Assembly: GCA_014706295.1 (NCBI GenBank)
Contig: JACSVZ010000007.1
Location: forward strand, 54,078,975 to 54,142,974
Direction of reading: 5' to 3'
Origin: Lycocorax pyrrhopterus obiensis
Lineage: Eukaryota > Chordata > Aves > Passeriformes > Paradisaeidae
Length of the DNA: 64,000 nucleotides
Positions 1-12,740 of this stretch are shown here, one piece after another. The first letter of the stretch is position 1. Every line of letters starts with the position of its first letter. The notes beneath the pieces were generated by a model. That model did not search any database. It was not told the origin of the DNA and saw nothing but the letters and a program-made list of their open reading frames with translations. The translations under genes were made by a program, and so were the position numbers.

Positions 1-3000
1 TTTTTTCTGTTTCAAAGCCAACAGGCCTCTCTTTCCCCTTTTCAAATTCGTGATCATGTTTTTGAAATGTTGTATGTCGTGTGGTCTGCAAACCAAGGAA
101 GGGATTTGAAGCTGAAGATGATCTTTAGTGGTAAATTATTTTCAAGAGATAAAAGTTGAAAGTAAAACTAGCTAAAACTTTGTTTGGGAGCCTAAACTGA
201 GTGTATATTGTCCACTACAGAAATTGCAAAGGTAGCTAAGCCACGTTAGAAGAAAAACTGTAAAATCGCTGTTTTAGTGCATGGGAACTCAGGAGCCCCT
301 GCGAAGAGTAAGCAAAGGACTTGTGCACAGCTTTGAGAAATTAATCTTCCTCCCATCTGTTGGTGGGGGCGTGGGTAGTAGTTGTGTTCATTGTATCTGA
401 GTCTGTACCTATGTTGCCCATTATATTGGCCGTTTAAAGGAGAGGAAAACTTTGAAACATGCCCCTAAAACCAGCCAGCCTTTGCACTGCTTTGAGCCAA
501 ACCCCCAAAGGATGCATCTACATCTAAACTCTCCCATTTCCTTTCTGCTTATCCCCATATAACATGCTCTGATTGCTGGCTACTGCCCCTCTCCTGGGGG
601 CTGCAGAAGCTGGGGAGGTGCTGAAGGGCTGTGGAGGTTTCTGAGCTTTCCATGTCGTTGCCAGCATGAGATCAGCCCTGCCTAATGTTCCAGTGAGGCT
701 GAACCAGAGGAGACTGGGCAGGATGCTCCCCCAAGGAAGACCTGGATCTCCAAAAATAATAGATTGCTGATGGTAGGCAGCTGCGATGAGCTAAAAGATC
801 TGGCCTTGAGCCTGGCTCTGCAGGATGCAGAGGAAAGGAGGGGTGGAAAGCAGTGATGAGCCTATTATTTCAAGTGAGCCAACAACTGGCTGATTGACAC
901 TGAGGGCTCATGGTTGCTCCCTTTGCTCTTAAACGCAGCTGTGGAGAGTGGAGGACGATGGAGGTAACTCTAATTAGAAATTAGGCTTCTGGTGTCCAGA
1001 GAAGCAGTGGGCATAATTTAAGAGAAAAAAAGATAAAATTCCATCTGAATACAAGAAAAGGTTTTGACTGGGGGTGTGCTCAACCACTGCAACAGGCTGC
1101 CCAGGAGTGGTGGTAGAGTCACTCTCTGCAAATACTCAAAACCGGATGAGTGGCTGTGCTTGGCAGCTCTGCCTGACCCTGCCTGGACAGATAGGCTGGG
1201 CTGGATGGTCTCCAGATGTCCCTTCCAGCCCCACCCCTTCTGTGAAAGCTTCCTTAATATTTGGATGTATTCTTTCACTGCTGTTGTGGAACACTTGGGG
1301 AATAATTACAAATGCCCCTGCTGGGCACTTGTCTCACAAATGCTGCTGTTGTGTAATCATGGCAGTTTTAATTGTATAGGGAGTGCATCCAAGTGCTAAG
1401 TAGTTAATTGACTAAACTCCCCAATTTAAGCAATAAAAGCAAAAAAAATCCACCAGTATCTCCCCCTTCCCTGAACCGAGAAAACACCAAAACATCCTAA
1501 ACCTTAAAAGACTTTTTGATGTTAATCTCTTAAAATATTATGGTTATGAAAATAAAAGGTAGCTTTATTGTAACAAAATTGTTTATTATTTTCCCCTCAT
1601 TCCCTACAGTTTTGCCACAAATTACTCTCCCCAGATTATCCTGTGAAAAACGAAATAAAAGGTAGGCAGGAACATGAGAGGAAGAACAGCAGAGAGAATC
1701 CTAAGAGATCCCAGCAAACTCTGCAGTTTATGCCTTTCAGCCCCCAACTAGGAGGACGTGAGATGATTTGAAGGAACTTTCTTGTAGCTGTGTTTCTTTG
1801 CCGGGCTCTTTCAGCCCTCCCCCGATTGCATTTTGCACAGCCCTCACAAAGACTGCAGTGCAGTAGTTGGCAAGGAGGGAATTACTAGGAGGGAAAATTA
1901 AGCTGTGGTGGCTTCTCTTGCAGTGTGGTGTTGCTGAGATCTGCATTTTGAAGGAGGTAATGAACGGCTGCCTTTGGGTTTCCAATTCAGAAGTCTGGAA
2001 GCTTGCAAAAAAAAAAAAGGGATGTGGATAAGTTTTTATTAAATGTCCCTAGAGTGTGCATGGCATGCTGGACAGCCACTTACCTTATTGATGCAGTGAT
2101 TTGGGTTTTTTTCTTGATAGAAAACACCTGCAGTTTCTGCCTAATACTTTGTTTTTAATCCTCTGTGCTCAGAGTGTGGAGAATAAGGTAAGGTACTTTT
2201 TCTTGCCTAACATATAAAGGATAATGGAAGCAATTTCTGTATGTTGTAGCATGCAACAATAACTGTGCTTGTTGGAAAGTAAAAGTTTTGATTGCCTTTT
2301 TTATTGCTTGTAATTCATTGAAATTCTTTGTAATAATTTCCCTGAATTATCTAGTATATTCAAGTTGAGAAACAGTTGTGTGCTTCATTAGTATTAAAAG
2401 ATATTTTTTTCGTAGTCAGTTTTCACTTTGGTTTTCCAATATAATACAGAATTATTTTCAAGAGCAACGTTCCGAGAATGTTCCTCTTTTTATGTTAATC
2501 TTAAGAGCTAAATCCCCAATCCTTTCTATGTCTTACCAATATTTTTGGAATTTTTTTTTTTCATGCCAGATTTTTAAGGGCATGGCGTAGCACTGTCATA
2601 ATGCTGCTGTTCAGCTGTGGAGTGCACTTGTTCAGTAAGAATGAAACTTTGGAGGCGCCATAAGTCTCTGTGGTTTGGAAGGGGTTGGTTCGTGTCTTGG
2701 GAGGGGAAGGAGAGGCTGAAAGTGCAAAACCGCCTGCACTAAATTCGGATTTATACCCAAGTATGCGAAGGAATAGTGGCCCAGGGTCATTGATATAATT
2801 GGTGTCTGAGCTCAGGATGAGTGCTAAGAGTTCTAGAACTTCAGTTTTTTGCTGAGTTAATATGTAAGTGTTTAGTACAGAAATTTGTACTGCTTTCATG
2901 ATATCTCTAGGTATTATGGGCTGACTTGTAATTAATATACTGTTTTTGTGGGGAAGGTGTACAGTTGCAGATTTCATTTTTGTATGAGTAAGCATATATT

Positions 3001-3300
3001 CCTGGAGTTTTCTGTAAATCTCAGTGCTGGGCTACTTTTCCAGGTACTGTGTTTCTAGAATGAGCCAGATTGGGCTTTCCTTGGCCTGTGTGTATTTTGC
3101 CAGAATCTGTAACCACTCATTAGCATGTTACTTACTGTGATTATGGTCCAAAGTAGCATTGCTGCTGCTTTGTTTGTAGCAGTAGCCTTTCCTTTCCACT
3201 TCCTGAGGACCAAAGGTGAATTGTAGCACGTGACTAAGATAAAAAAAAAATCAGCCACAAAACCCCCTGTTTTATAGCCATGGGAGTTTGTGGCATTCCT
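1..3300. other. 5' flank, no gene recognised
   Basis: AT-rich noncoding DNA upstream of the CpG-rich patch. One CR1 fragment (listed separately) is the only identifiable element. In other vertebrates RCOR1 lies upstream of TRAF3 in the same orientation, so this could be intergenic DNA or part of an RCOR1 3' UTR, but I recognise no RCOR1 coding sequence. A possible 67-nt internal exon at 2121-2187 has an acceptor (ttcttgatag) and a strong donor (aag|gtaagg), but nothing else supports it. Confidence 0.5.
1070..1245 (+). mobile_element. CR1 LINE 3' end fragment
   Basis: The segment carries the diagnostic order of the bird CR1 3' UTR in the sense direction: 'caacaggctgcccagg', then 'gtggtagagtcactctctgc', 'atactcaaaacc', 'ggctggatggtctccaga', 'gtcccttccagccccacc', and the terminal 'ttctgtga'. 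It is 5'-truncated and diverged, as is normal for CR1. No coding capacity is left. Confidence 0.85.
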
Positions 3301-3309
3301 CCTGACTGG

Positions 3310-3605
3310 ATACGTGTTATCTTGGTCTCGTGTTACGAAGTCCCACGCTTGAGCAGTGGAGTCAGGTAAGCATTCCCGTGCCTGTCTGCCCTTCCGCAGC
3401 CGGCTGCGTGTGACCGCCGGGGCTGGCCCGTGTCCGCCGCACCGTGTGCAGGATGGCAGCTGGGAGCGCGCTGCCGAGCTCGGCCCTCGGTGCCGGCCTG
3501 CCCGGTGCCCCCCGGGATCGTCGCCGCCCTGGCACCGCGGAGTAGCCGCCCGGCTCGGTCACAGCTCACGGGCGCTGCCGGACTCTAGGGCAGGTGGGTG
3601 CGGAG
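3310..3605 (+). promoter_or_regulatory. CpG-rich patch, candidate TRAF3 promoter/first exon
   Basis: About 300 bp are much richer in GC and CpG than the surrounding AT-rich DNA, with many intact CG dinucleotides between 3313 and 3605. Three consensus splice donors on the + strand lie in or just after it: CAG|GTAAGC at 3365/3366, CAG|GTGGGT at 3593/3594 and CAG|GTGAGG at 3675/3676. The first TRAF3 coding exon has only 15 nt of 5' UTR before its ATG, so at least one upstream noncoding exon must exist. This patch, 15.3 kb upstream, is the only island-like candidate in the window. A GC-rich transposon remnant remains possible. No TATA box is evident. Confidence 0.45.
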
Positions 3606-3978
3606 TTCACTGGCAAGAGCCGGGCAGCTGAAATTCCTGTAAAATGTGCTTTGGCTCTGTGTTGTACGTGGCCAGGTGAGGTGACTGCTGTGTGCTCACA
3701 AAAAGTTGGCCGTGACCTGTAAAGATGAGAGAGGCTGTGGGGACTTCTGACTTCGTGTGCTGGTGGCTTGGGCGTTGTGGTAGTATTTGTTACATCTGAA
3801 CTTTACTGTCACCTTTAGGAATGCACATAGAGATTGATGAAGATTTGTGTTAATTATGCTGTTGGACCATCTTCTTCTTTTTATCTGTGCTTGTAAAAAT
3901 TCCAATATCAAGCAAACTTCCCCAAACTAAGTTGCTTGCTTCTAATAACCTCTTGGAATATTGTCACAGGGTGTTTTT

Positions 3979-4008
3979 TTAAGAAACACTCTGCAGAGTG
4001 TTTCTTAA
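3979..4008. repeat. Perfect 30-bp palindrome
   Basis: The left arm ttaagaaacactctg (3979-3993) is followed with no spacer by its exact reverse complement (3994-4008). The centre is a CTGCAG hexamer. It has no loop, so it could extrude only as a cruciform or act as a two-fold symmetric protein site. No transposon family was recognised around it. Confidence 0.9.
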
Positions 4009-7000
4009 TTACTTTCCCAGAATTGGGCTGATGTTTTCAAATGGAATTTATTAGACTTTCCAGGAAAATGGTGCTGCTTTGAAGATTTTGTACAGTCTGT
4101 AATGACATGCAATATATCTGGGTGGAGAAGTTTTTTGTGTACATGAAAGCAAGAAGCATTAGCTGTGATTTTAACTGTGCTTGTCCTCCTTGAATGCTAT
4201 TTTGTCGAGAGTCCTTTGTGAGCAATAGTGGAGGAGAAGAAAACAGTAGCTTAAAATTCATATTGATATGTTTCGTATAGTGTTCTTTATTACTTATCAT
4301 ACATTTAGGTTATTTTTTAAATTCATCATTAAGAATTAGTTTGATAGTGTAATGAAACTAACAAAGTAACTTGATAGATTCTGAGAAACCTGTTACAGGG
4401 TTTTTGAATGAAGGTGATGTAACTCAAACTTTTTCTTTCTTCAGGGCAAAGAAAGAAACCAGACAGACTGTAGCAAAGCTCGCTTTATTGGCAAGAGTAA
4501 AGAGAACCCTATCAGAGCATTGAGAAAGCCTATTCTTCCTTCTTCTCAAGCTGTGGATCAAATGAGATTCAAATAAAACAAAGGAAATGTAAGCAATCAG
4601 AGAGTCTTCCAAATTTGGGGGAGGGCAGGGTGTTAGTGTGGGAAGAAGAGAAGTATACAGATTTGATCAAGAAAGCTGTTGCATGGACTTTGGAAATCTA
4701 GAGGTTTTTTTAAGCTAACAATTCCGTTTTTAATATTATGGTCTCTTCAGTTGTCTATGAAGGAGAATTGTTACGTGAGAAGGAACATATAATTTCCAGA
4801 CTGATGCAGAGTTTACCTGTTAGCAGGTAATTAGTGAAGAGGTTAGGAAAAGCAGTGAGTAAGAACAAAGGTTGGGCAAGAACTGTTAAGGATTTAAACC
4901 TTTATGCCATTTTGGCAGCAGCTCTGGTACCGAAGAGGTATTTAAATGGGAAAGAGTCCTGTCACCTGCTCTTAAAGTGAACCTTTTCTAAAGGTTAGAT
5001 CCTAATAAAATACATACATTTCATGGAATCGTGTTACTGCGAGTTTGGACACTCCCCTTTAAACTTCTAGTGCTTGTAACTTGACTTGTTTGTTACCTGG
5101 AACTGTATTCACATACATGGCATGTTCTTTGGTGGCATTGCCACTGCTTTCTGTGGCTCTGATATGGTAAAATGCTTACTTTTCTTTTTAAGGTAAGGAT
5201 TTCTTTTGGCTGCTGGGAGAATTCTCACATTTGTCAGGCATGAAAATTGATAGCATTGGATAAACTCTGGAGGAGATTTATTTGGAATTACAGTTTGATA
5301 TACTTTCTCTCAAAGGTTTCTTTTGCCTTATGTTTGAGTGCATGGTTGAACTGGGCTGTACTCAGTCCAAACTTCATAAGCTTGCTAGCTACTGGTTAGG
5401 AGACAAATTACTGCTGCATTTATTAAGGATATTGTGATTTTTTTTCTTTTTTATTTTCTTCTCCTAATATTTGGGTAGAAGAGAACATTTTACCTGAACA
5501 GTCTTATTACTGCCTTGAAGTAGGGGCTTGGAAATCTGTTTTCCTTTGGTTTTAATTCTAGTCATGCACATATTTCCTCCTTACGTCAAAAATGTAATAC
5601 AATCTTTTGTGAGAATGAGCATTTATTTTGATGACCTTGGTCTGAATTTTCATGTGCAATCCTTTCAGCTATTCAACATTGCACTGCTGGTATGATGAAA
5701 GGTTTTTACAATATATACTCCTGGCATCTGTGTTGTTGATTTTTTGTGTTGTGCATCAAAGTAAAACTTGATTGTGGTAGTGGAGGGCTTGATTGAAATT
5801 ACTGGTCAAAACTGAGCAGATGAGAGAAACAAAGGAGCTATATAAAGGACAGTATATGAGTACAAAAAGTTTGTACTAATAGAGATGATCTCTTATGTGC
5901 CTCTTACATTCAGCTTAGGCCACTTTTAAAAAAAATTATCCGGAGATGGTTTTAAAAAACTGGGTGATGACATATCATTAAAGAGGTAAACTTCTTGTGG
6001 GAAGTGAGAAAAACTTAGGATTGTTCTCTCTCAGCTGAACTTAAGATACTGTGGATTTGAGTTAATTACAGCTGTTGTTGGCTCTCTCCCTTGTGTAAGT
6101 GCACTGATGAAGTCCCTTTTTTCACTGAGACTCAGAGGCTGTTTGGATTGATAACAAACCTATCCTTGTTCCAAAATGGAATAGCCTTCACTGTAACTAA
6201 TCACAGCTATCACCAGCACAGCTGTCAGCAAGTAAGTACAACGCTGGTGCAGTCAATACCCAGGGGAATAAATTAGCAAAGTACTAAAACTATATAGATA
6301 AAAATGCAGTGTGAGTGTACATATACCTAGTTTAATGATTTTTTTTTCTTCTGAATAAGTGTCTTGAAAATTGGAAAATGATTTCTAAAAGCCCCAAAAC
6401 AAAACCCACTTTTTGACACTACGACACTTTCGTAACGTGTAGAACTCACTGTTCTGAGATAACTCTAAGAATTTGCTGCTCTTGGCCTCAAAATAATTGC
6501 TTGTAAATTTAGCAGATACATAGAGGAAACAGGAATCATGCTTAGCAGATGCTTTGGAGTTACCTCCCCCCCACCCCCCTTTTTCTCTTCCCTCTCCACT
6601 AGTGTACTGTAGATGCTGTATAATGATGGAAAAGAATCCCAGGAGCTGGTTTGTGCCTGGCTTGATGGATCCACATTACAATATTTTTATTGTATTTTGT
6701 GACTTCATGCTGTGTTGTAGGAAGTGCATTTATATATGTTCTGAATTTGATTAAATTTGACACTCCTTTGGGATCTTCTAAAGGCAGCCATAAAAGAACT
6801 TCCAAAACAATGTGAAGCAGGTTGAAGAAAGGATTCTTCTGGGAAGCATTTATAATGTTCAGGTGGTAGTTCTCCTTATATACAGAGATGTAGATTTGTC
6901 TTTAATGTTACACCTAGTCTTTTCAGATCCTGAAATTGCTTCCTAAGATGAAAAAGCATTGGTGTACAGTTTAGTTGGGAAGTATCATGGGAAAAAAAGA

Positions 7001-10000
7001 ATCTCTTATGACACTTAAGAAGTGTGGGCAAGTGATTTCTTTTTATCCAGACTTCTAGGAGGGTTTAGAGTGGTGACAAATCTCGCTAGAAGAGTCTAAA
7101 AATAATACTTCCTACTGATATAGAACACTTCAGGCCAGGGATGCTATAAAAGGTAAGCAGTGTTCTGCTTATTTTACAGTTCAGGGAGAAACAAAGTGGT
7201 AAAGTCTAAAATCATGTAGCAATTCTGTAGAATTGGTGGGAAAAAAATCCAAACCACTGCTGTAATATTGGAAGCTTCATTGCCTAGATACAAGTTATTT
7301 GCAAAAAGTAGGGAATCAGCACTCTTTCCTCTGAAGTGTCATTAGCAGAGCAACATCCTGTAAGCTCTAATCTTAGGATTTAAGCCCCTTGCTCTATCAG
7401 TGAGCGTCTCCTGCATACTTTTAAATCTGGCATTTGCTTCAGTTGTAAATTATTCTTTGCATTCTGCATATCTAGACTGTGCCTATGTGAATCTTTATAA
7501 CGCAAGCAGATAAGTCTTTAGGAGCATAAATTCTCCAAGGAATCTCTGGGTATTCTCATTTAGTTTCTAGTGTAACACCTGGAGGCTTTCAGGTTTGAAT
7601 TTTCAAAAATAAGAATGCATATTTAAATGTTAGATTGCCATTAATGCATTAAACAGAATTGCTTTATTAAGTATTTATTTGGTAGAGGTGAACATGATTT
7701 CATTAATATTAACTAGAGAAGCCCTCAGGCAATAAGCATGCAAAAAGAATTTTCAACTAAAACTGTCAACTTCATATTCCAAATCTGAAGACACATCTCT
7801 TTAAGGCCTTGTGGGGGGTGTGGAATGCACCAGTTTTAATGTGTTTCTGAAGCCGCAGCAGCACCATACAATTTTATCAGAAGTTTCTTTGGAAGGTTGT
7901 TATTGCTTGTGTTAAACCTTTTTGGCTGTGTAACAGTGATAAACACTTGGTTCTGGGTAGTGATGTGAAATTCAGTCCGAAAAATTTATAAATTACTCTT
8001 ACAACCTCCACATTAAGTATGTTGTAGAAGGGTAACATCCTCATCGACTTTTGTTAATTCTCTTAATCCAGTACAAGAGAAACCTTCGAAGGGACCTGGG
8101 GTTTTTTGGTCCTTAGTAGTATCCAGCGTGACCCGGGGCTGTAGAGGTGGCTTGTTCTCAAGATGTCAATGATATCTATTGATCTGAACCCTCCAGAGCT
8201 GCAGTTGATGAAAACGTGCAGGCAGCAAATAAAACACTTAAGGTTGGCAAGACAAAATAATAAAATAGTTTGTTACCTGGCAAAGTAATTACATAGAAGA
8301 GATAGAAACTAGGAGAGAAACTAGGAAATTGCATGCAGGTTCCAGGTAAAAGAGTTTTTAATGAGACTTTACAGTTGGAATAACGAATACTGTCATATAC
8401 CAGCAGGCATTTGTGTCTTACATAGACTTGGCTTTCAGTAGCACATTCCTGAACTCTGTGTTTACTGCAAGAAGAAGCAACATGCTCCTTCCTTTCTTAC
8501 ATTGCTGGGAAACATGCTTTGTGAATCTAAATCTTCAGCTTGGGAAAACAACTTCTTCCAGGAACACCTTAATAAAAGCAAGAAATGCTTTAGATAGCAG
8601 TGAATGTGAAGTTGTGGTTATGAATACTGTGACAAGTCTGGATAAAGGTCTGTGACTTTCTCCTGAAAACTCAGCTTCAGTAATACTTTTTTACTAGAGA
8701 TGTAGAAACTGGAATGTACTTTAGTGTACCTAGAAATTCTAGCACAAGTGGTTTAGAGGGTTTTTAATTTTTTTTTTGGTGGGTTTTTTTCTTTCTTCCA
8801 GATTCTATTTACAAATGTGGTTTGGATTTTTTTTTTCATCTAATAGAAAAATCTTAACAAAACACCCACATTTTTCCTGAGCTCCAAGATGTTGGTCATA
8901 GATGATACAATCTAAACAGTGAAGTGTACAGTGTAGGCATTGAGATCACTGAAGTTAAACCTATCGCTTCATTAAATAAGTGGACAATCTTTTTCTTTCC
9001 CTCACATTCTGATAAATAATAAAATAATGAAAAGAGAGTTACTGTTACTCTCCTTTTTCCTTTTCCTTCCTGAACAAGAAGCAATGGATTCAGACAAAGC
9101 TGAAGACACCATCTAGAACGGTGGAAAATTTCACTTAGAATTAATGAGAGGTTGAATTCTGTGCATGAAAAAATGTGTTCCATGCAGTTTAGTGATAAAT
9201 AAAATATTCTGATGATGTCCCATCTAGAGTTTGATTAGTATTTAGGGTAGTATAAAGTATTTCTTACCTGTGTTCATAGTATGTCGTGTTCAATGGGATA
9301 AAATGGAAGAGCAGGAAATGTTTTAGGAGAGTGAGTTAATTTCCATCAAAGACAGGATAGATAGATTTTTTTTTTTTTGAGTTTTGTATCTCGGCTTAGA
9401 AAGCTTAATTTAATTAGAGTGGAAAGAATTTCATGTGGAAGTGAGATACTGTGCTTTCAGTCTTCTGGTATGGTCATTTCTAGTTCCACAGCATTTCATT
9501 TCAGCTTTGAGTTCAAAAAGTGCCGAGCCATACTTGGAGTTGCATTCTGCTTCATTTGTCAGATTCCTCTAAACTCTACTGTGTTCAGAATTTCCTGGGA
9601 GGACTATTTTTGTTAAAGATGAGCTGCGTTTTAAAATTAATTAAGTAGCATTTTGTGGGTATTCTTGAGAAGGCAGTTTTGCAGTAATTATTCATAATAA
9701 GCTTCTTGAAGTGCTTTGGGTTTTTTTCTTTTTTTTTTTTTTTGCTGGTCTCTGACACCTTTGCCTTCACATACTTCCTTCTAATTGTACAGGATGAGGT
9801 ACTACCTGTCGTATTTTTTTACCTCTGCTGAGATTTCAAGGCTGGATTCATTAAGAGACAGCACAGATGCACTGTCAGGAATTGGCAATGCAGAAATACT
9901 CTTCATGCACTTGGCAGACAGCAGTGTAGATAGGTAGACTGTGATTTGGGGAATATCTTCTGCTATTCTGATGGACTTGAAATTTTGTTAGATTTGAAGC

Positions 10001-12039
10001 TGAGGATCTCTTTGACTAACAGAAAGGAAAAGAATAGCATTGATTGATAGATCTTGGTTTAAGAAACAAAAAAAAAGTTGACAAAAATACTGCAGTAATT
10101 TTTTGTTTTCTACTTGGTGATTTCAGAGATGAAGAGACTGTTAAGTTGCTATAATTTATAAGCAAGTTGTTCCTGATAAATCATGCAGCAGATTTTTTTT
10201 GAAGGCACACCTTGGGAGGAAAAGGGGACTCTAGACTAGGTCACCAGAGGATGAGACATTATTTTCTAGGACCATATGCTTGGGTCAGAATGACTGGGAC
10301 ATGCTATCTGCCTTAACCTTGTTGATCCTTGTTAGGATTTGTCATGGCTTGTTCAAATTCACTGTTGCCCAGTCAAAACAGAGTATTTGAAATGCAAATA
10401 TAAGCTGTTTTTTTCCTAGTTCTGTCTTCAAAGCACATATAAAACCATTTCGAAAGAGGAAACTACCTTTAGTTTCAATATTATTATTTTCATGGTGTTT
10501 CTGGGAATATTTTATCTGAGTATATTTCTTCTGTGGTACATAGAACTTTTCCTTTGTAAACAGAGCCAGAAGTTAAAAAAATCAAAAGGTCATAGTGTTC
10601 ATACACTTCCTCCACATAGGACTGTCATATGTACCTCAATCATGGACTTCCCCTAAACAGCAGAGGAAGAGATTAAAGTATACTCTGTTCTGTGATCATC
10701 TGATCATCTTTTGATCTTTCTTGTTCTTTATCTGCTTCTACTAAAAGCCTTGTATAGAAATACAGATCACAGCTGGGGGTTAACTTCATAGGTGAAATGC
10801 AATAGCTTTGTCTAGGGGTGCATGAGAGAAAAGAGAAAATGTACAGGAACCTGAATTGGAATTGGAAATGCGGAAGAATACTCATGGCTAGCTTGGACAG
10901 CATTTCTCTTATCTGTTGTCTTATGACCCAGGCTTTCAAAGCCTAAGAGGTCTTTTGATTTCTAAAAGATGCTTTTGATTTCTTGCACTTCAGATGACTT
11001 TATACTGTATTTTGGTAGCCCAGTCATATTAGGAAGTAGTTACTGAGAGCTGTAGATAGCAAGTGTAAGTCAAAATACAAACACTTTATTTTTACTGCTG
11101 CCTCAGGCTGAATCTTAAAGCTGTTTTGCCAACCCATATGTCATGACTCAAAGGAATGCTGTAAACTTTCAAAAAAGTAATAGTTGAACATTGTGTCACA
11201 TAAAAATCAGCTTTCCTTAATTGCACTGACTTACTTTCTCTGCTGTCTTTTTTCTATAGATAAAATTTACTCCCTTTAAAAGTTGTGGTTTGGGTTTTTT
11301 TTTTCTCTCATCTGGTGAAATATGTGTTAGACTAAGTGTTAATTGTATTCAGCCTATTATTGGATAGTTACTTAAAGTGTCAGTCCCTGGCTTCTTGGGC
11401 ATTCTGAACTATGTTAATACTATGTTATTATTTATAAATATTACTATTCTAACCTCTTAATGCTGATGTAATTACTTTCCAAATCTGTCCTTTATTTAGA
11501 ATCTAGAAGTTTGTTACACTGAGCAGGAGGGAGTATATGTTAGAACAGCACAGTCCAGCAGACTTGCTAAACTGAGATCCCTTGTACTGGGATGCTGTTT
11601 TGTTTAATCCTCTGAGACACTTCACATGGATGTGCAGACTTGTTTTTGAAAGAAATAGAGCCAAGGAAAGTGATAAGTTAAAAGAATAAAACAATGTAAA
11701 GTGTAAGTTACCTTTCATTTTCTGCTGTTCAGCCATCTTGCAAACTAGAACATGGGAAACACACAATGTGATTCAAGTGACACGCATGGTTGTTCTGCAA
11801 GAATATCATGATAGCATCTTTTGATTATACTTCTGATTTTCTAGGTCAGATAGGAAAAGAAGGAATAGCCTGTACCTTCCAAACCAAAAATGGTTTTTCT
11901 ATTTGTTCAGTAATTTCTACAGGCTAGAGCCTGTGGAGATTGTGGTGAAATATGGTTTGATTGCTTGAGATCATAGCAGTTCAAGTGTCAGAACAGGCTT
12001 TTTTGCTAGCTAAGAATATTGCATCATAATTGCTACAAT

Positions 12040-12220
12040 AAAAACTCCTCACAGAGGGGTGTTAAGTGCTGGGAGAGGTTGCAGCTTCTTCACCCAGGTA
12101 GTTTTGAAAACTCAGCAGTGAACAACCTGACCTGACTTTGAAGATGGTCTCCTCTGAACAGGAGGTTGGTCTGGATGACCTCCAGAGGTGCCTTCCAAGC
12201 TCAGCAGCTGGGATACTGCA
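12040..12220 (+). mobile_element. Diverged CR1-like fragment
   Basis: The order of motifs matches the CR1 3' region in the sense direction: 'tttgaaaactcagcagtgaa', 'caacctgacctgactttgaa', 'ggaggttggtctggatgacc' and 'tccagaggtgccttccaa'. The terminal octamer repeat is decayed. It is older and less complete than the other CR1 copies here. Confidence 0.7.
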
Positions 12221-12690
12221 TTGGTGAGTGGCTGTGGAGAGCTTGCAAATGGCAGACACTCAGTGTGTTTCTTCTGTGTGTTTTCACATGTTTGTCCTAC
12301 TTGCTTATGTCCAAGCACTGATTTTTCCTGTTGGTCTTCATCTGTTCTATAATATGTGTGATCTCCAGATCCTCTTCACAACTGGTTTGCATTATTTTAT
12401 GCAAGGAAGGTCCATGCTTATGAAATCACAGGGCAAAGTTTGAAGTGGTTAAAATAGCCTATTTATTATAGCACAAAGAAAAGGTGGTTTTGAATATTAA
12501 CATTGCTTTCATTTCTGTACAGGGATTAGACTTAGTATATGAGTATATACAAAAGAAGGTGAGGAGTAGTCTGATATTTCTCACTCTGTAAAGTTATATC
12601 AGCGTTGGTGACTGGCAACCCTTCCCTACCCTCCTCAGAATATTCTCTTGGAGCATGTCCTGGAAATACCTAAACCTCTGGTTAGTTGGT

Positions 12691-12740
12691 CATATATATA
12701 TATCTATATATATCTATATATATATATATCTATATATATG
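12691..12740. repeat. TA-rich microsatellite
   Basis: About 50 bp made of (TA)n blocks interrupted by TATC units (tatatatatatctatatata and similar). It is simple sequence, likely length-polymorphic, in the presumed TRAF3 5' intron. Confidence 0.95.

Noticed and set aside
2561..2995. 144-codon open frame on the minus strand
   Set aside because: No recognisable protein family, repetitive low-information composition, no splice or promoter context; consistent with a chance frame.
1..3300. Upstream neighbour RCOR1
   Set aside because: Expected from synteny, but no RCOR1 coding residues were recognised in the window.
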